Source: Mycogone perniciosa (lineage: Eukaryota; Ascomycota; Sordariomycetes; Hypocreales; Hypocreaceae). From it: DNA of 64,000 nt. Positions 1-12,849 of this stretch are shown in pieces (within the stretch, counting starts at the first letter, position 1; every line of letters begins with the position of its first letter). The position numbers were made by a program, and so were the translations under genes. The stretch covers positions 1 to 64,000 of the forward strand of contig JAOALB010000062.1 in NCBI GenBank assembly GCA_025331125.1, written 5' to 3'. Under the pieces are notes generated by a model that saw nothing but the letters and a program-made list of their open reading frames with translations, searched no databases and was not told the DNA's origin.

Positions 1-197
1 CATCCCTGACCTCTCTGTCAACATAAACCCACGAACCTCGGTTTATCCCTTGAGAATCAACCCGGATCGTCACACTAGTTAAACAATATACCTTTACCTT
101 TATTAAGCGTAACAGTATTCTTAAAGGCAGGAATCCTATTACTAGTCGATTAGTCTTAAAGACTAAAAAAGACTAAAATAATAAAATAATAAAATTT

Positions 198-1560
198 AAA
201 GCTAGGCTAGTTGCTAGGGGTTTTTAATAACTAAAAGGAATAGATTTCAACTAAACGTTCGCTTTAACAGCTATTCCTTTTACCTGGCGGCTCTTATTAG
301 CCTTAGCTATTATTTATAACTAGGAAATCGAATAAATCGACTTTATTAGTATATTCCTTAATAGGATACTTAAAGAAACTATCTTCCTTAACCTTCCTAA
401 AGGGTTTAAAGACTATGCCAGTTAAGCTTCCTTTAAAACTAAATCTATTTTTAGAAAGCTGGGTTATAACCCTGATATAGATTAGGTTATTTAGTTACAG
501 AAAGCTCTTTATAGTCTAAAACAGTCCCTTAAAGAATAGCAATAGGCCCTATAAGCCTTAGGAAATAAACTAGGATATAATCCTTTAATTTCTAACTCTG
601 CTATTCTCTACAATTTATATAATAGTATTTTTATTATTACTTATATAAATAACTGTCTTTTTATTAGACTAGATAAAGAAGCTATAGCCTAGCTAAAGCT
701 AGCTTTTAATAAAGTTTATGCTATAGAAAATAAAGGCCCTGCCTCTTTCTTTTTAAGGGTTTAGATAGTTAAGGATAGAAAAAGAGGCCTTTTTTAGCTT
801 TCCCAGAAACAATATATTACTAAAGCTATAAAGTTTTTTCACCTTCAAAACTCTAAGCCTATCCAATTACCTTTACAGCCTTTTATTTTAGCTAATAAAA
901 CTATAACTAAACTAAATAAAGCTAATATTAAGCTTTTTTAAACTATTATTAATACTATTATCTATTTAATAATTTATATTTAAGTAAATACTAGCTTTCT
1001 AGTCTAGTAGCTAGCTAGACAATTTCAAGGCCTTTATAAAAAGCACTTAAACGCAGCCCGCAACCTATTACAGTATTTAAATAATACCCAGGATCTAACT
1101 ATTTAATATACTAGAAAATCTAATCCTATACCTATTAATTATTGCAATAGTGATTTTACTAGGGATAAAGAATTAAGCAAATCAACTTATAGCTATATTA
1201 TTATAGTTATTAATAAGCCAATTAGCTGGAAGTTAAAAAGGGGCTTAACTATTTATTTTTTTATACTAGAAGTAGAGTTTATAGCTTTTATAGAAGCTAT
1301 TAGGGAGATTTAGTAGCTTATTGGCCTATATAAAGAGGTAGATCGACCAATTATACAGCCAATCTCTCTATTTAACGACAATAAAGGTGCTATCTCTACC
1401 TCAAATAACCCTACCCTTTATAATTAAATAAAATATACTCTATTGCGTTTTAATTATATTAGGGAATAGGTTAAAAATAGTGTTATTACAGTCAGTTATC
1501 TGGAAACCAGTAAAATAGTTGCCGACAGGCTTATTAAGCCTTTTCTAAATCCGAAATTAA
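198..1560 (+). pseudogene. Decayed copia pol: reverse transcriptase and RNase H
   Basis: One reading frame can be followed from 198 to about 1560 without an apparent indel, interrupted only by stop codons. Near the start it reads KARLVARGF, then a GIDF-x-x-TFA block, the hallmark start of copia RT. The SLKQS block follows near 510-530. The RNase H part (about 1030-1350) keeps ARNLLQYL, a SKSTYSY block, PISWKLKRG and an EVEFIAFIEA block. Stops fall at expected Gln and Trp positions. The original polyprotein would have copied element RNA into DNA in cytoplasmic particles. The relic makes no protein. Confidence 0.85.
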
Positions 1561-1786
1561 AGAATTTTATAAGTCTCCTTAATCTCAAGATTTTACTTAA
1601 AGTATATACTTAAAGTTCTTACCCTTTTTATAGTTATTAGCTATTTTATAGCTATTAGCTATCTTTATTATTTTCAGTTATATTAACTGTCCTTTTTATT
1701 TTTTATTTTTATTTTAATTATATTCCTATATCTAGATCCTATATCTACTTTAAAGTTATATAGGATAATATCTATTTTAGAGGGAG

Positions 1787-2366
1787 TATTAAAAAGGAGG
1801 GCTAAAAAGTAAGGATTTTAGTGTATTTAGGTAACCTTCCTATTCTGGCTAGACCTAGAATTAGGCCCGACGCTAAGACTCAGTTCCGGAGGAACTTCAG
1901 TGTAAGTCAGGAAATTTCTGTTATCTTTAACGATAACAACTAAGCTAAGACCAGCTATCCCGCCTACCCTAAACTCAATACAATGGCTATAATGGCTATT
2001 GTGAAAAATCTGACTAAAATGGTTTCCTGTTTGTATGGCTATGAGTCGATTTGGCCGATTTCCCATACAAATGAATTTTGCGGAAAATAGGAATAGAGCC
2101 ATAAACCTAACTCTGCCGCTATATTCCTATTATCTAGTCGGAGGACTATCGTAAAAGACAAAGCTATTGTTTATACAATTACTTCTACACTAGCCGCACA
2201 TACACTAGATATTCTATAACTTCTAGCTATTAGATCAGTTACAATTTAACTGTTTATCCATTGTTAACCTAACTAGACTCTCAGTCGTTTCCTTATTACT
2301 GCGTTATATGCAGCTTCCTAGAAGCTGCATATAAATAAGGTTCAGTATAACCTTGTTAATTCAACA
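1787..2366 (+). repeat. 3' LTR of the copia element
   Basis: The LTR begins just after the purine tract AGGGAG (1781-1786). Its first bases TATT probably come from TGTT by RIP, and it ends in AACA at 2366, giving the usual TGTT...AACA inverted ends. It is 580 bp long. It keeps more G, C and CA dinucleotides than the decayed internal region. No second copy is in the window, so the left edge is inferred from the polypurine tract and the end motif. Confidence 0.65.
2291..2340. repeat. Strong hairpin within the copia LTR
   Basis: A 13-bp perfect inverted repeat (2305-2317 with 2321-2333) has a 3-base loop. It is flanked by a further 7-bp complementary pair (2291-2297 with 2334-2340). It lies about 30 bp before the LTR end. 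A hairpin there could mark the element's RNA 3'-end region, but that is inference. Confidence 0.7.
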
Positions 2367-2445
2367 CTTTTTAATAATTAATTAATATAATTAATATTCT
2401 TTTATACCCCTATAACTTAATCTTTAATATAGTCGGGTTATAATA
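2367..2445 (-). repeat. Gypsy 3' LTR fragment, interrupted by copia
   Basis: About 79 bp align with the right-hand LTR end (about 9670-9747), differing mostly by C-to-T or G-to-A. The match stops exactly where the copia LTR ends (2366). The rest of this LTR must lie to the left of the copia element, outside the window. Confidence 0.8.
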
Positions 2446-2461
2446 TAATATCCCCCTCCTA
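2446..2461 (-). other. Polypurine tract of the gypsy element
   Basis: On the minus strand this reads AGGAGGGGGATATTA, directly followed by the LTR start (TATTATAACCC, originally TGTTATAACCC). This is the expected plus-strand primer site for gypsy reverse transcription. It fixes the element's orientation and the LTR edge. Confidence 0.7.
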
Positions 2462-3279
2462 TTAAGTTTATCTTTAAAACCTATTTTAATTTCTTTCCCT
2501 TTTTTATATATAATATCCTTTTTCTTACCTGTTTATTATATTTAATAATTTATAGCCTACTTATATTAAATTAACTTTTTATTATTATAAACTCGCGGAT
2601 TTAATTAATATTAATAGTTTTAATATTATACTTTATTTTTATTATCTCTTTTACAGCTTAAAGTATTATATAAGCAATCACTCTTTAAAATATAGTAAAT
2701 ACATTTATATTAATTGTCTATATAATAGCGCAGGGGTTATATTAAGCTTTTATATATATCTTTAAAGTCTTTTTTTTAATATTATAGCTAAAACTATTTT
2801 TTTAGTATTAAATATTATTTTTAAGTCGCAATATTTTAATTCTATTAAAGAATTAGCGAAAAAACTTTTATTAATTTATTATAAAGCTTTTTATAAAGCT
2901 TAGGCAAAAATAAATAAAGCTTTAAATCGTTTAAAGTATCTTTATTATTAAAAACGATAGCTGCGGATTAAAAGTAAAGAGATAGTTAAGTATAAGTTAA
3001 AATCTTTAAATAAACTGGAAGATTTAAAGCAGCAGGAATTAGAAATTCTTTTAAAGGTTTAAGACTTCTAAGGTATTAATCTTTTTACTTTTAATGCTTT
3101 ATTAAACCCTTTATTAAAAGGCCTAGATTTTAATGGAATTACTATAAAGTTATCTAAAAGTGCTTAAAGTATTCTTTAAATTCCTAAAAGTTATATTTTT
3201 CTTTATAGTTTTTCTACTTTATTAAATACTAACATTTATTACCTTTTATTTTTATAGCTTTAATTTTTTTAATTTTATA

Positions 3280-4700
3280 TTTTTCTTTAACTAGTAAAAC
3301 CTTAATTAAGTCTATAATTAGTTTATTTTTTAATGTATTTTATAATACTTTCTCGAGTAGTAAAATATAAAATACTAAATAAACTTAAATACTATTTAAT
3401 AGTATAAGTTTATAAGTAACTTTTAAAATAACCTTTTTAATTAAATAAAGCTTAAGTTTTTTAAATTTTAATTTATCGCTTAATTATATTATTTTAATAT
3501 TTATAGTTTTTTTCTTTAGTAAATATTAATATAAATAAACTATATCTCCCTCTTTAAAGATTAATCCTTTTAATTTATATTTATTAATATACTTCTTTAT
3601 TTTTTTTTATATAAAGTAAAGGTATACTTATATTTTTTTATATAACTATTTTATATCTTTAGCTTTAATTTATACTTTATTAATATATAGCTCTTTCCTT
3701 AACGCTCTATATATATTTAACGTAAAGCTATAGTTAATATATATAAGGCTAAGTCTAGTTAACTTTAAAATATCGCTATTATAAAATATCTATATAATTA
3801 ATAATTTCTTTATTTAATTGTTTTAATTAAAGTTAATATAACTTTTTAAATAAACTTTAATAACCTAGTTAATATATTTTATTTATTTATTTATTTATAG
3901 GTAATATATAGTATTAAAATTATAGTTTATATTGAATTAATTTATAAATACTTGCTAGAATTTAAATGTAAAGGTTAATCTTTAGTTAGAAATAGCTTTA
4001 GCTAGAATTATATAGTTATCTGCAATAAATTATAAAAATATATAAACTAATATTTCTATATTTATTACTTCTTTATATAAAAGGAAATAAAAGTATTTAA
4101 TAAATTAATTTATAATTATTAAAATACTATTATATTTAATTCTTAATTTTAATTAAATAAATAATAGTAGTGTAATAATAAAGTTTAATAAAATTAACGT
4201 TTATAGTTATTTTAATATTAATAAAGGTTAAAGTTTACTATATAGTTTATACTTTAAGGGTTTAACTGTTTTATATATTATATAGTAAAAAATAATATTT
4301 TATATCACTTTTTTAAGCCTTTAAAACTTAAAATACCTTTATATTTATATACTAAATATTAATAAACTTCTATAACTATATATTAAATATTAATAAACTT
4401 CTATAACTATATTTTTCTAAAGTTTATTTAAAATTTAAATCTTTCCCTTTTATTATTAAATTCCTTTATTATTAAACTTTATATTCTTTAAAAATTGATT
4501 ATTATTTTAAATTATATAATGCTTTTTAATATATTAAAGTATAGTATTATGATTAAATACTTTATATATAGTTTAAAGTGCTATTTATTAGTAATATCCT
4601 TTAAAGGTTTATTTTAAAATATGCCTAGTATATTTAATCTTTCTTTAATTATAGTTAGCTTATCTGTTAAATATATTTATTTATTTATTCTTAGATCCCT
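3280..4700 (-). pseudogene. Decayed gypsy integrase region
   Basis: On the minus strand around 3280-3600 a KYINKYKLKG block is followed by FKEGDIVYLY and later VYLVFYI. These correspond to the integrase C-terminal region of fungal gypsy elements (FKEGDKVYLL and HPVFHVSLL in intact relatives). The catalytic core further upstream is too eroded to read with certainty, so the boundaries are approximate. Stops are frequent and no product is possible. Confidence 0.65.
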
Positions 4701-5169
4701 TTTAATAGATTAAAATATAATTGAATTTTAAAAGGTATTCTATATAGTAGATCTGCCTTTTAAAAAGTTATTAAACTGTCGCGAAATATATAATATTTTT
4801 ATAGTTAATATATACCTTAACTTTATATATTCCTCTTAATAGGTAATATTACTATTCTTTAAATGCAAGAATAATAACAAGGAATTCTTTATTATATATT
4901 AAATAGTTTAATTTTGCATTATATAATACTTTAAAGTAAAAGGCAATAAAGTATAGCTTACTACTTTTATCTTTTTAATTAAATAAAGCTTTTATAGTTA
5001 AGTTAAAAGTATTTATTTTAATTTTTATTTCTTTAAATAGGTTAAATATAATAAATATAAATTATTTTAAAATAAACTGTTTAAGTTTATTAAATATATT
5101 TTATATATTTAATACCTATAAAGATTTTAGTTTTTTTTAATAAGTTTATAAAGGGTTTATATAATACTT

Positions 5170-5830
5170 TTATAGCCTTTAATAAATTATTAATAATAGT
5201 TAATAAATCTTAAAAAGCTTTAAACTTCTTTAACTATTATAGGTATAGGCTAGTCTTTTACTATTTATACTTTTAATAGATTTATATAAATTTCTTTAAA
5301 GGTAATAATATACTTTAAGAAAGTAACTTTTTATATATAAAATTTACATTTCTTTAATTTTATAAATAATTTAATATTTTATAAATATTTATAATACTTT
5401 ATAAATATATACGTTATATTCTTTAAAGGTATTTAAAAGAATTAAGATATTATTTAAGTAAATAACTATAAAGATATTAAAGTACTCTTTTAATATATTA
5501 TTAATTATCTTTTAAAATATTATTAAGGCGTTAATAAAACTAAAAGGTATAATTAAGTATTTAAATAAACTATATTTAATTTAAAAGGCAGTTATTTATT
5601 TATATCCTTTTTTAATTTAAATAAAGTTATAAGCGCTTTTAAGGTTTAGCGCTATAAACTACTTTTTCTTATATAGTTTATCCTATAATTTTATAATTAA
5701 TAGTAATAAAGTTTTATCTTTAATAATAGCTTTATTAAACTGTTAGTAATTTATAATTAACTATAGTTTACCTCCTTTTTTTAATATAAATATAATAAAA
5801 TAGCCTGCTTTTAATAAAAAGGGTTAAATA
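5170..5830 (-). pseudogene. Decayed gypsy reverse transcriptase
   Basis: Minus-strand reading gives a YRQLNKAIIKD-like block (about 5715-5760), then ALNLKSAYNFI (about 5640), and YLNNILIF at about 5420-5470. The last is the catalytic YLDDILIF box with both Asp codons changed to Asn, as G-to-A RIP would do. A PFSFINALIIF block lies between. These are diagnostic Ty3/gypsy RT motifs. Stop codons occur throughout. Confidence 0.8.
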
Positions 5831-8800
5831 TATCTTTTAATTAATATATTATTTAAATAATTATATAAACTTTTAAGCTTTCTTTTATTTAAATTATAAA
5901 TTTTACAAAAGGTAATGCTTATACTATTTTTAAATTTAATTATATAGTTTTATTAATTATATTCTAGTAATTTTATATTAAGTGTTTCTTTAAATAGTTT
6001 ATAATATTTCTAATATTCTTTAAAAATATTCTATAGCTATTTTAGTAATACAACTGTTTTAAAGCTTTTTATTTTAAGCATTTTATTAATATTATTAAAT
6101 GCTTTTTATAAAAGGCAATTATTTTTTAAATTTATTTATTTTTTCCTTTACTTTATTTAAGTTTATTTTTATAATTAAATTAAAAGTAACCCTTTTAGTT
6201 CTTTTTTTCAGTATACTTAAAGGTTTTATATAAAATTTCTGCCCTATAGCTAAAGCCTTTTTAATAGTTTTAATTACTAGCGAAACCTTACTATTATATT
6301 AATAAAGCTAACTATTTTCTTAATTAATATCAAGGTTATTGCATTTTAACTAAAAATAACCAAAAATAATATTATATTTATTAATATTCGCTATATTATA
6401 GGAAACTACTTTTTTATATTTAGCGATTTTAAGTTTAAAATAATTAATCTTTTATTTAACTTATTTATTATTATATATAAAGGCTTCTCTTTCTGTTTAA
6501 TAAAGTTAATATAGTTTAGTTTTCTTTTTTTAAAGTAACTATAAGCAATTTATAGTGATAAGTATAATAAAATTGCTAATTACTCTGCTATTTATGAATA
6601 TATATAATTAATATCCTTTAATTATTATTTTTAATTTAAAATATAATAAAGTTTTATTATTACTTTTATTATTTAATATTTCAAAAGATATAATTTATTA
6701 ATTATTACGTTATAGCCCTTTTATAAGTAATATTAATTATTTTTTAATTTTTTTCTTTTTATATAGATTTTACAGTTAATTAGGGTTTTTTAAAGTAAAT
6801 ACTACCTTTTTTTATTATAAACAATTCCTTTATAAATAATAAAATTAAATTAATTTTAATGCAGCTCTTTTATAATTTAATTAATCTCTTTATCTTTTAA
6901 AGTAGGTTTATATTTTATATATTTTTATATTCACTATTTTTAAAGTTTTTCTTATACGTAAATAATATATTTATCTTTTTAATAGTATATATAGTTTAGC
7001 GATAAATATAGGGTATTATTAGCTTATTATAAATGCTAATCCTATAACTTATTTCGCTTATATATAATATATTTAAAACTATTATATTTTAAGTAATATT
7101 ATTAATTACATTTAAACCTTTTATTATAGTAAAAGTGCTATTTTATTAGTTTGTTTTAGCAGTAAATATAATATCCTTTAAACTTATATCCTTTAAGTCT
7201 TTATAGTTAACAATATTCCTTTAAAGCTTTAGTATTTAGTTTAATAATAATAATCTTAAAGTTTTAATATTATATAGTTATAATTTATTCTTTAAAAGTA
7301 TTATAATTTTATATTTATTCTATAATATAAAATAAAATTTTAATTAGAAATATATTATACTTTACTTTTTTTAAAAGTATACTATATACTTATATATAAT
7401 GCAAATAACTTAAGATATAATATAATACTTTTTATAAATAAGATTATTTATAATATAGTTTTTTTTATATAAAAATATAGTAGTTTTTCGCGTATAGTTA
7501 AAGTAATTAAAATAGCTTTAATAGCCTTTTTATTATTAGCTTTATGTTATATATAAAGTTATTTATATAAATATAAATATAATTTATTTTATTATATATT
7601 TATAGTAACCTTTTTAATTAGGTTTAAGTAATAGTTATTGAATTTACTTTTAAAGTTACTATTTATAAATAATACATTTTCTAGTTTTAAAAGTATAGTA
7701 TTATATAATAATAGTTTATATTATAAAAAGTTATTTTTATTTTTATTATTAAAGTTATTACTATTAGTTTATCTTTTATTACTTACAGTAATTTAATTAA
7801 AATATTAATAGTTACTTATAATAACTATCTATTTATTTAAAATATTATTATTTTTATTTAATGTTATATAGCCAAAGTCTAAGTTTTATTCTATTAAACT
7901 ATTTAAGTATTGTAAATATTTATTTACTTTATTTTCTTTAAAGATATCTTTAAAAGTTAAAGATTTAAATTTTAATTAATATCCCTTTTAGTTTATTATA
8001 AATATCTTTCTAGGTTATTTTAAGTATGATCTGCTTTTATCTTTACTGGATTTATAAATAAGGCAGCTATTATTATAGTATATAGTATAGCTAAATATTA
8101 TATAATTAATAGTTTTTAAAACTATATTAACCTTTTATTTAAGTTTTAATATAATCTTTTAAAGTTTATTAGTTTTTAGCTTTTATAAAGCTTTATAATC
8201 TTTTAAAATATATTCTAGTTTATTATAATTATATTAAATAACCTTTACTTTTTTTTAAATAGCATTTAAATTTATTTAATTAAGTCTTTTATTATTAAAG
8301 TTAATAATATATTTCTATTATTTCCTATTTTAGTTTATATATTTTTAATATTTATAAATTTATTTAAATTATTATTATCCTTTTTTTATATTTAAATAAA
8401 GTTTATAAAGTAAATTATTTATATTTATATATTTTTTAATAAATTTAATACTGCCTTTATTATTAAAAAATTTATAAGCTTCCTTTTTAATTTCTAGCTT
8501 AAATCTATTATAAAAGTATTTAATAAGGGTAAAGACTTTTTATTTAACTTTAAAAGTATAGTTTTTAAAGTATATAGTATAATTAAAGTATTTTCCTTTT
8601 TAAATTAAGTTTATAAGTTTATTTTCTATAGTATATTTTTATTAATATTATTAAAAGTATTCTTTAATTTTTCCTTAAATTAATTATAGTTAATAAATAT
8701 AAATTATATTTATTTATTAGCTTTACTTTTATTATTAAAGAAATCCTTTTAAATAAATTTAAATTACTTTAAAGTATTACTTTTAAATTATTTAGCTATT

Positions 8801-9269
8801 AAAAAAACTCTATTAATCTTTATATTAAAGTTGATTAAAAAGTAAATAAAATAGTTATATAATTAAGTAAAAAATAGTTAAAGTATTATAGTACTTTTAT
8901 TAAAAGGCTTAAAAGGCTATATTTTAAGTAACTCTTTTAAGTCCCTTAAAGGTTAACTCCTTTTAAGGTTTAGTATAAAGTTTAAAGTAAATAGGGCCTA
9001 ATTCTATAAGTTTATAATAGTTGTTTACTATTAGTAAATTATTTATTAAAGTTTAATGTTTTTAATAACTAGATATTAATAGTATTATTTTTATCTTATA
9101 TAATTAGCTTTTATATATTAAAAGGTTTCTTTTATATAAATATAAAGTTATTTTATTTTAGTAACTTTATTTTTATCTTTACTTTTATTTATATTATTAT
9201 TTTTATTATTATCTTTCCTTAAGCGAGGAAGTGGAATAAAAGGTAAAGTATTAAGGTTATTAAAAAAGG

Positions 9270-9747
9270 ATACTATAGCGGATATATTTGCAATATTATT
9301 TAAAAACTTTAATAGCCTTTTAAATAAAAATTATTAATATATAATAGTCTAGGTTAATTTTTAATAGTTAAACTAAGATTTTTAGGTTTATATTAATAGA
9401 GAGGTTAAAGATAAATACTAAATAGGGTAATATAATTATAATTTTATAAAATAAGCGGTTTTAGTAAATATAATTTATTAACAACTATTTAAATAACTAT
9501 ATTAAATAAGTAATAAGCTAGTTGTATATATATAAAGGAGATCTATATATAATTACTAATATTCTAGTAAATATTATTGCAATTACTGTAGTAGTGCAGT
9601 AATTAAGTAAATAATTATATATTTTAGTATAGTAAATGTTTAAGTGATTACTTTTAGCGCAGTGATTACTTTTGAATAATTGGTTAATATAACCGATATT
9701 CTCCCGTGCCCCTGTAACCTGGTCTTTAATATAGTCGGGTTATAACA
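9270..9747 (-). repeat. Gypsy 5' LTR (left edge approximate)
   Basis: The outer end is well fixed, because on the minus strand it starts TGTTATAACCCGACTATA at 9747 and the same end recurs at 2445. The inner edge cannot be fixed, since only about 80 bp of the partner LTR is in the window. The outermost 70 bp keep GC-rich words such as CCCGTGCCCC that are changed to T-rich forms in the partner. Confidence 0.5.
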
Positions 9748-11639
9748 TCATTCTATTTATAAATAAAGCCTTTTTTAATACTTTTAAAAGCATTTTTTTT
9801 AAAAGCCTTTATAAGCTTGAAAAAATAAAATAAAAACCTTTTTTTTAATTAATAATTATTTGGTTAATTAATAAAGGTATTTACTAAAATAAGGAATAAT
9901 AGTAAATAAAGCTTTAGCCTTTAAATAGAATTAATATAAAACCCTTTTTATTAATTAATAGCTTAAAATAAATTATATAGACTATAGCTATAGCTATAAA
10001 TATAAATAAAACCCCTTTAATATAAGAAAATAAAAATAAATTTACTTTTTAAAGTAATAAAAGGCTAGCTTTTACTATTTATAAAAAGAAATAAAAAGAA
10101 ATAAAAACTATTTTAAAAATTAATAATAAAGCTTTATTTTAAATCCCTTTTAATTATAGCTAAAAGAAAATTATTATTAGTAATGCTAAATAAATGGTTA
10201 TTACAATTAATAACTTCAAAAGTAAAAATATTATTTATTTTTAAAAAGTAAAGTTTAAGTTTATACTTTGAATTAAAATAAAAAATATTAAAAAGAATCT
10301 TTACTTTAACTTTAATAATAAGGCTAGCAGTTTAAAGATTAAAAAAGTATATATATAAAAGAGTGTTTTTTATATAAAGTGTTTTTAAATATTATATTAA
10401 TACTTTAAATATTTTCCCTATTAAGATATTAATTTTAATTAAAGCTTAAAAAAGTATTAAATTTAAAGAACTTTTAATCTTGTATTAAAAAGCCTTTTTT
10501 AGTAAAACTATTAATATTTATTATTATTTTATTTCTTTTAAAAATAAATTAAAATAAACTGTAAACTTTTTAATTATTTAACTTTAATAGAGTTTTAAAT
10601 TTAAAAAGTATAGGTAATTTAATATAATAAATACTTGAAGTTTTATAACTTTAAAAATATATTAAAACTATATAATATAAAAAATATAATAAACCTGCCT
10701 TTTAATATTTGAATAAGAATAAAGATTATAATAACTTTATTTAATATATTAACTGCTTTAAACTTTATTAATTTAATATATTAAGCTATTATATATATTT
10801 AACTATTAAAAATAATATGAAAGTATATACTATTAAAAAATAACTTAAAAGTATTAAAACTTTTAAACTTTTAATTTTTTTAAAAAAAGCCTTACCCCTT
10901 TTACCTTGAAATTTAAAGTTAATATATTTAAAAGAGGAGCTCTTTAAACTACTTTAACTAAATCTTTTACTGCCCTTACTTTTAAAGCTTATATTTAAAA
11001 ACCCTTCCATTTAAATAACATAATACCCTTTACGTCTATAATAAAGCCCTTTTAAAATAAAATCAATTTAATAAATATCTTTATTAGTTTATTAAAGGAA
11101 GGTTTATAAGTTTATTTTATAATACAAATTATTAACTGTAATAATTCTATAAATAATACTTTAAAAGAACTTTTAAAATAAATAAACTTTATATATTTTA
11201 TTTATAAATAATAAACTTTATTAAAAGTTTTAAAAAGATTTAACTTAAAGATCTTTTAGGTTAATATAAAAAGTAAAATACTATTAAAATATAGCCTTTT
11301 AATTAATTTAAAAAGATAACTTTAATATTATATTTATTTAAAGTTATATATTTATTAAAATATTTTATTATTTAAAAAATAAATAGGTTTTTACCTTAAC
11401 CTTTAAATATTTAATTTATTTAATAATTAAAAGGAAATTAAACTTTTGATTTTTATATATATTAAGGAATTATTAAATTTATAATATTAATAACTTTTTT
11501 TTAAAATTAAAAAGTAATTATATTTATTAAATAAAAGTCTATAAATATATTATTATTAATATTTCTTATATCACTTCTTTTAATACTATAATAAAAACCT
11601 TTAAAAAGTAAAGTTAACCCCTTTTAAATTTAATTATTA

Positions 11640-11900
11640 TAAAAGACTTTAATATATTATATCAAATATAGTAATAAACCTAAGTTTTAAATATAATAGG
11701 CAATAAGCTAGCTAAATACATAAATAAATATAACTTAATGTTTACTTTTATAAATACGGTACTAAAGGATTTTAAAAAATATATTAACTTTATTTTCTTT
11801 AACTGCTTTATATTAATAATTCGTATAAAAAGCTTAAATATAAGCTTAAACTATTATATAGTTATTATTATACTTTTAAACTTTATTAAATTAATAGTAA
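11640..11900 (+). pseudogene. Decayed LINE endonuclease (EEP fold)
   Basis: A DFN start near 11,651 is followed by GNKLAKYINKYNL and then an INFIFF block, and SLNYYIVI near 11,850. In intact fungal LINEs these positions read DFN-x-H, AN-x-LA-x-YID-x-YNL, STIDLIF and SDHYPI. The open stretch of 66 codons at 11738-11938 is part of this relic, not a gene. Confidence 0.6.
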
Positions 11901-12849
11901 ACATAAAAAGAAAGTATATCCCTTTTACAAGTTTATAAAGGCTTAGTTAATTATTATATATATATACTTAGCTTGTTTTAAACGTAAATATAATTAATTT
12001 AATTAAAAGGGATTTAAATATAGCTATATAAATACTTTATAAACTGTTTATAAACTATATATAGTTAATAGGTAAAAAGAAATATTAAAATCGATATAAT
12101 GCCTTTTAATAAAGTAAAGACTATTTAATAGCTTATTTAGCTTATATAATAATAGCTTTTAAAATTAATAAATAAATTAAGGTAAAGAAAATACTATATA
12201 ATATTATTAAATATAAAGAATATAATTATTAAAATAAACTCATAGTTAAAGTGAATTTAAATAAAGGCATTTAAAATATAATTAAATAATATAAAGCTAT
12301 AAACTATTTTTAACCCCCCCCCCCTTTTAATAAATAGCAGTAAAAGTATTTTAAACTTTAAGAAGTAAAGAGTTTTTTTAAAGAATATTTACTGCTATAA
12401 AAGAGCGTTAAAAAAAGTTAAAAACCTTTAAAAACTTGAAATATTAAAGAACCTTTAAATTTTATAAAATAAAATAATTATTAAAGAAAAGTAAAAAAAG
12501 CTATAAATTAAAGTAAAGAATATTATATTTAATATAAGTAATATATTAATTGCTTTTTTATATTATATATAGTTTACTATTAAAAAGTTTCTTATAAACC
12601 TTTTTAAAAGTTACTTTAAGTTAAAATATAACCCCCTCCCCTTTAAAAATATTAAAATTACTTTTATATTTAAGCTTAATAAACTTAATAATATAACCTA
12701 TAAAGCCTTTAAGTTTATTCTACTATTATCCTATATAAGAAAAAACTTTAAAAAGCTATTTATTAATAAAGTATCCCTTTTAATACTTAAAGATAAAATC
12801 TTTTTAAAGCAGTACTTTAAGGCCTTTTTTAAAAAAGTAACTATAAATT

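Larger units (their letters stand above)
1..2366 (+). mobile_element. Ty1/copia LTR retrotransposon, 3' part, RIP-degraded
   Basis: This is the right-hand part of a copia element whose left part lies outside the window. Reverse transcriptase and RNase H can be read on the + strand, followed by a purine tract (1779-1786) and a 3' LTR that ends at 2366. The coding part is full of stops at places where Gln (CAA/CAG) or Trp (TGG) is expected, which is the C-to-T decay typical of RIP. The element is inserted in the LTR of an older gypsy element. It is non-functional. The assignment rests on reading conserved copia motifs by eye. Confidence 0.85.
2367..9747 (-). mobile_element. Ty3/gypsy LTR retrotransposon, heavily RIP-degraded
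   Basis: An old gypsy element in minus orientation. Matching LTR ends are seen at 2367-2445 and at the segment ending at 9747. Both contain CTTTAATATAGTCGGGTTATAA, with many C-to-T differences in the left copy. On the minus strand, integrase, RNase H and RT motifs are read from low to high coordinate, as expected for minus-strand pol. A purine tract next to the 3' LTR supports the orientation. The left LTR is cut by the copia insertion. The element is extremely AT-rich and cannot be functional. Confidence 0.82.

Noticed and set aside
1827..2102. 91-codon open frame on the minus strand
   Set aside because: It lies inside the copia LTR and has no domain-like content.
11738..11938. 66-codon open frame on the plus strand
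   Set aside because: It is a chance open stretch within the decayed LINE endonuclease.
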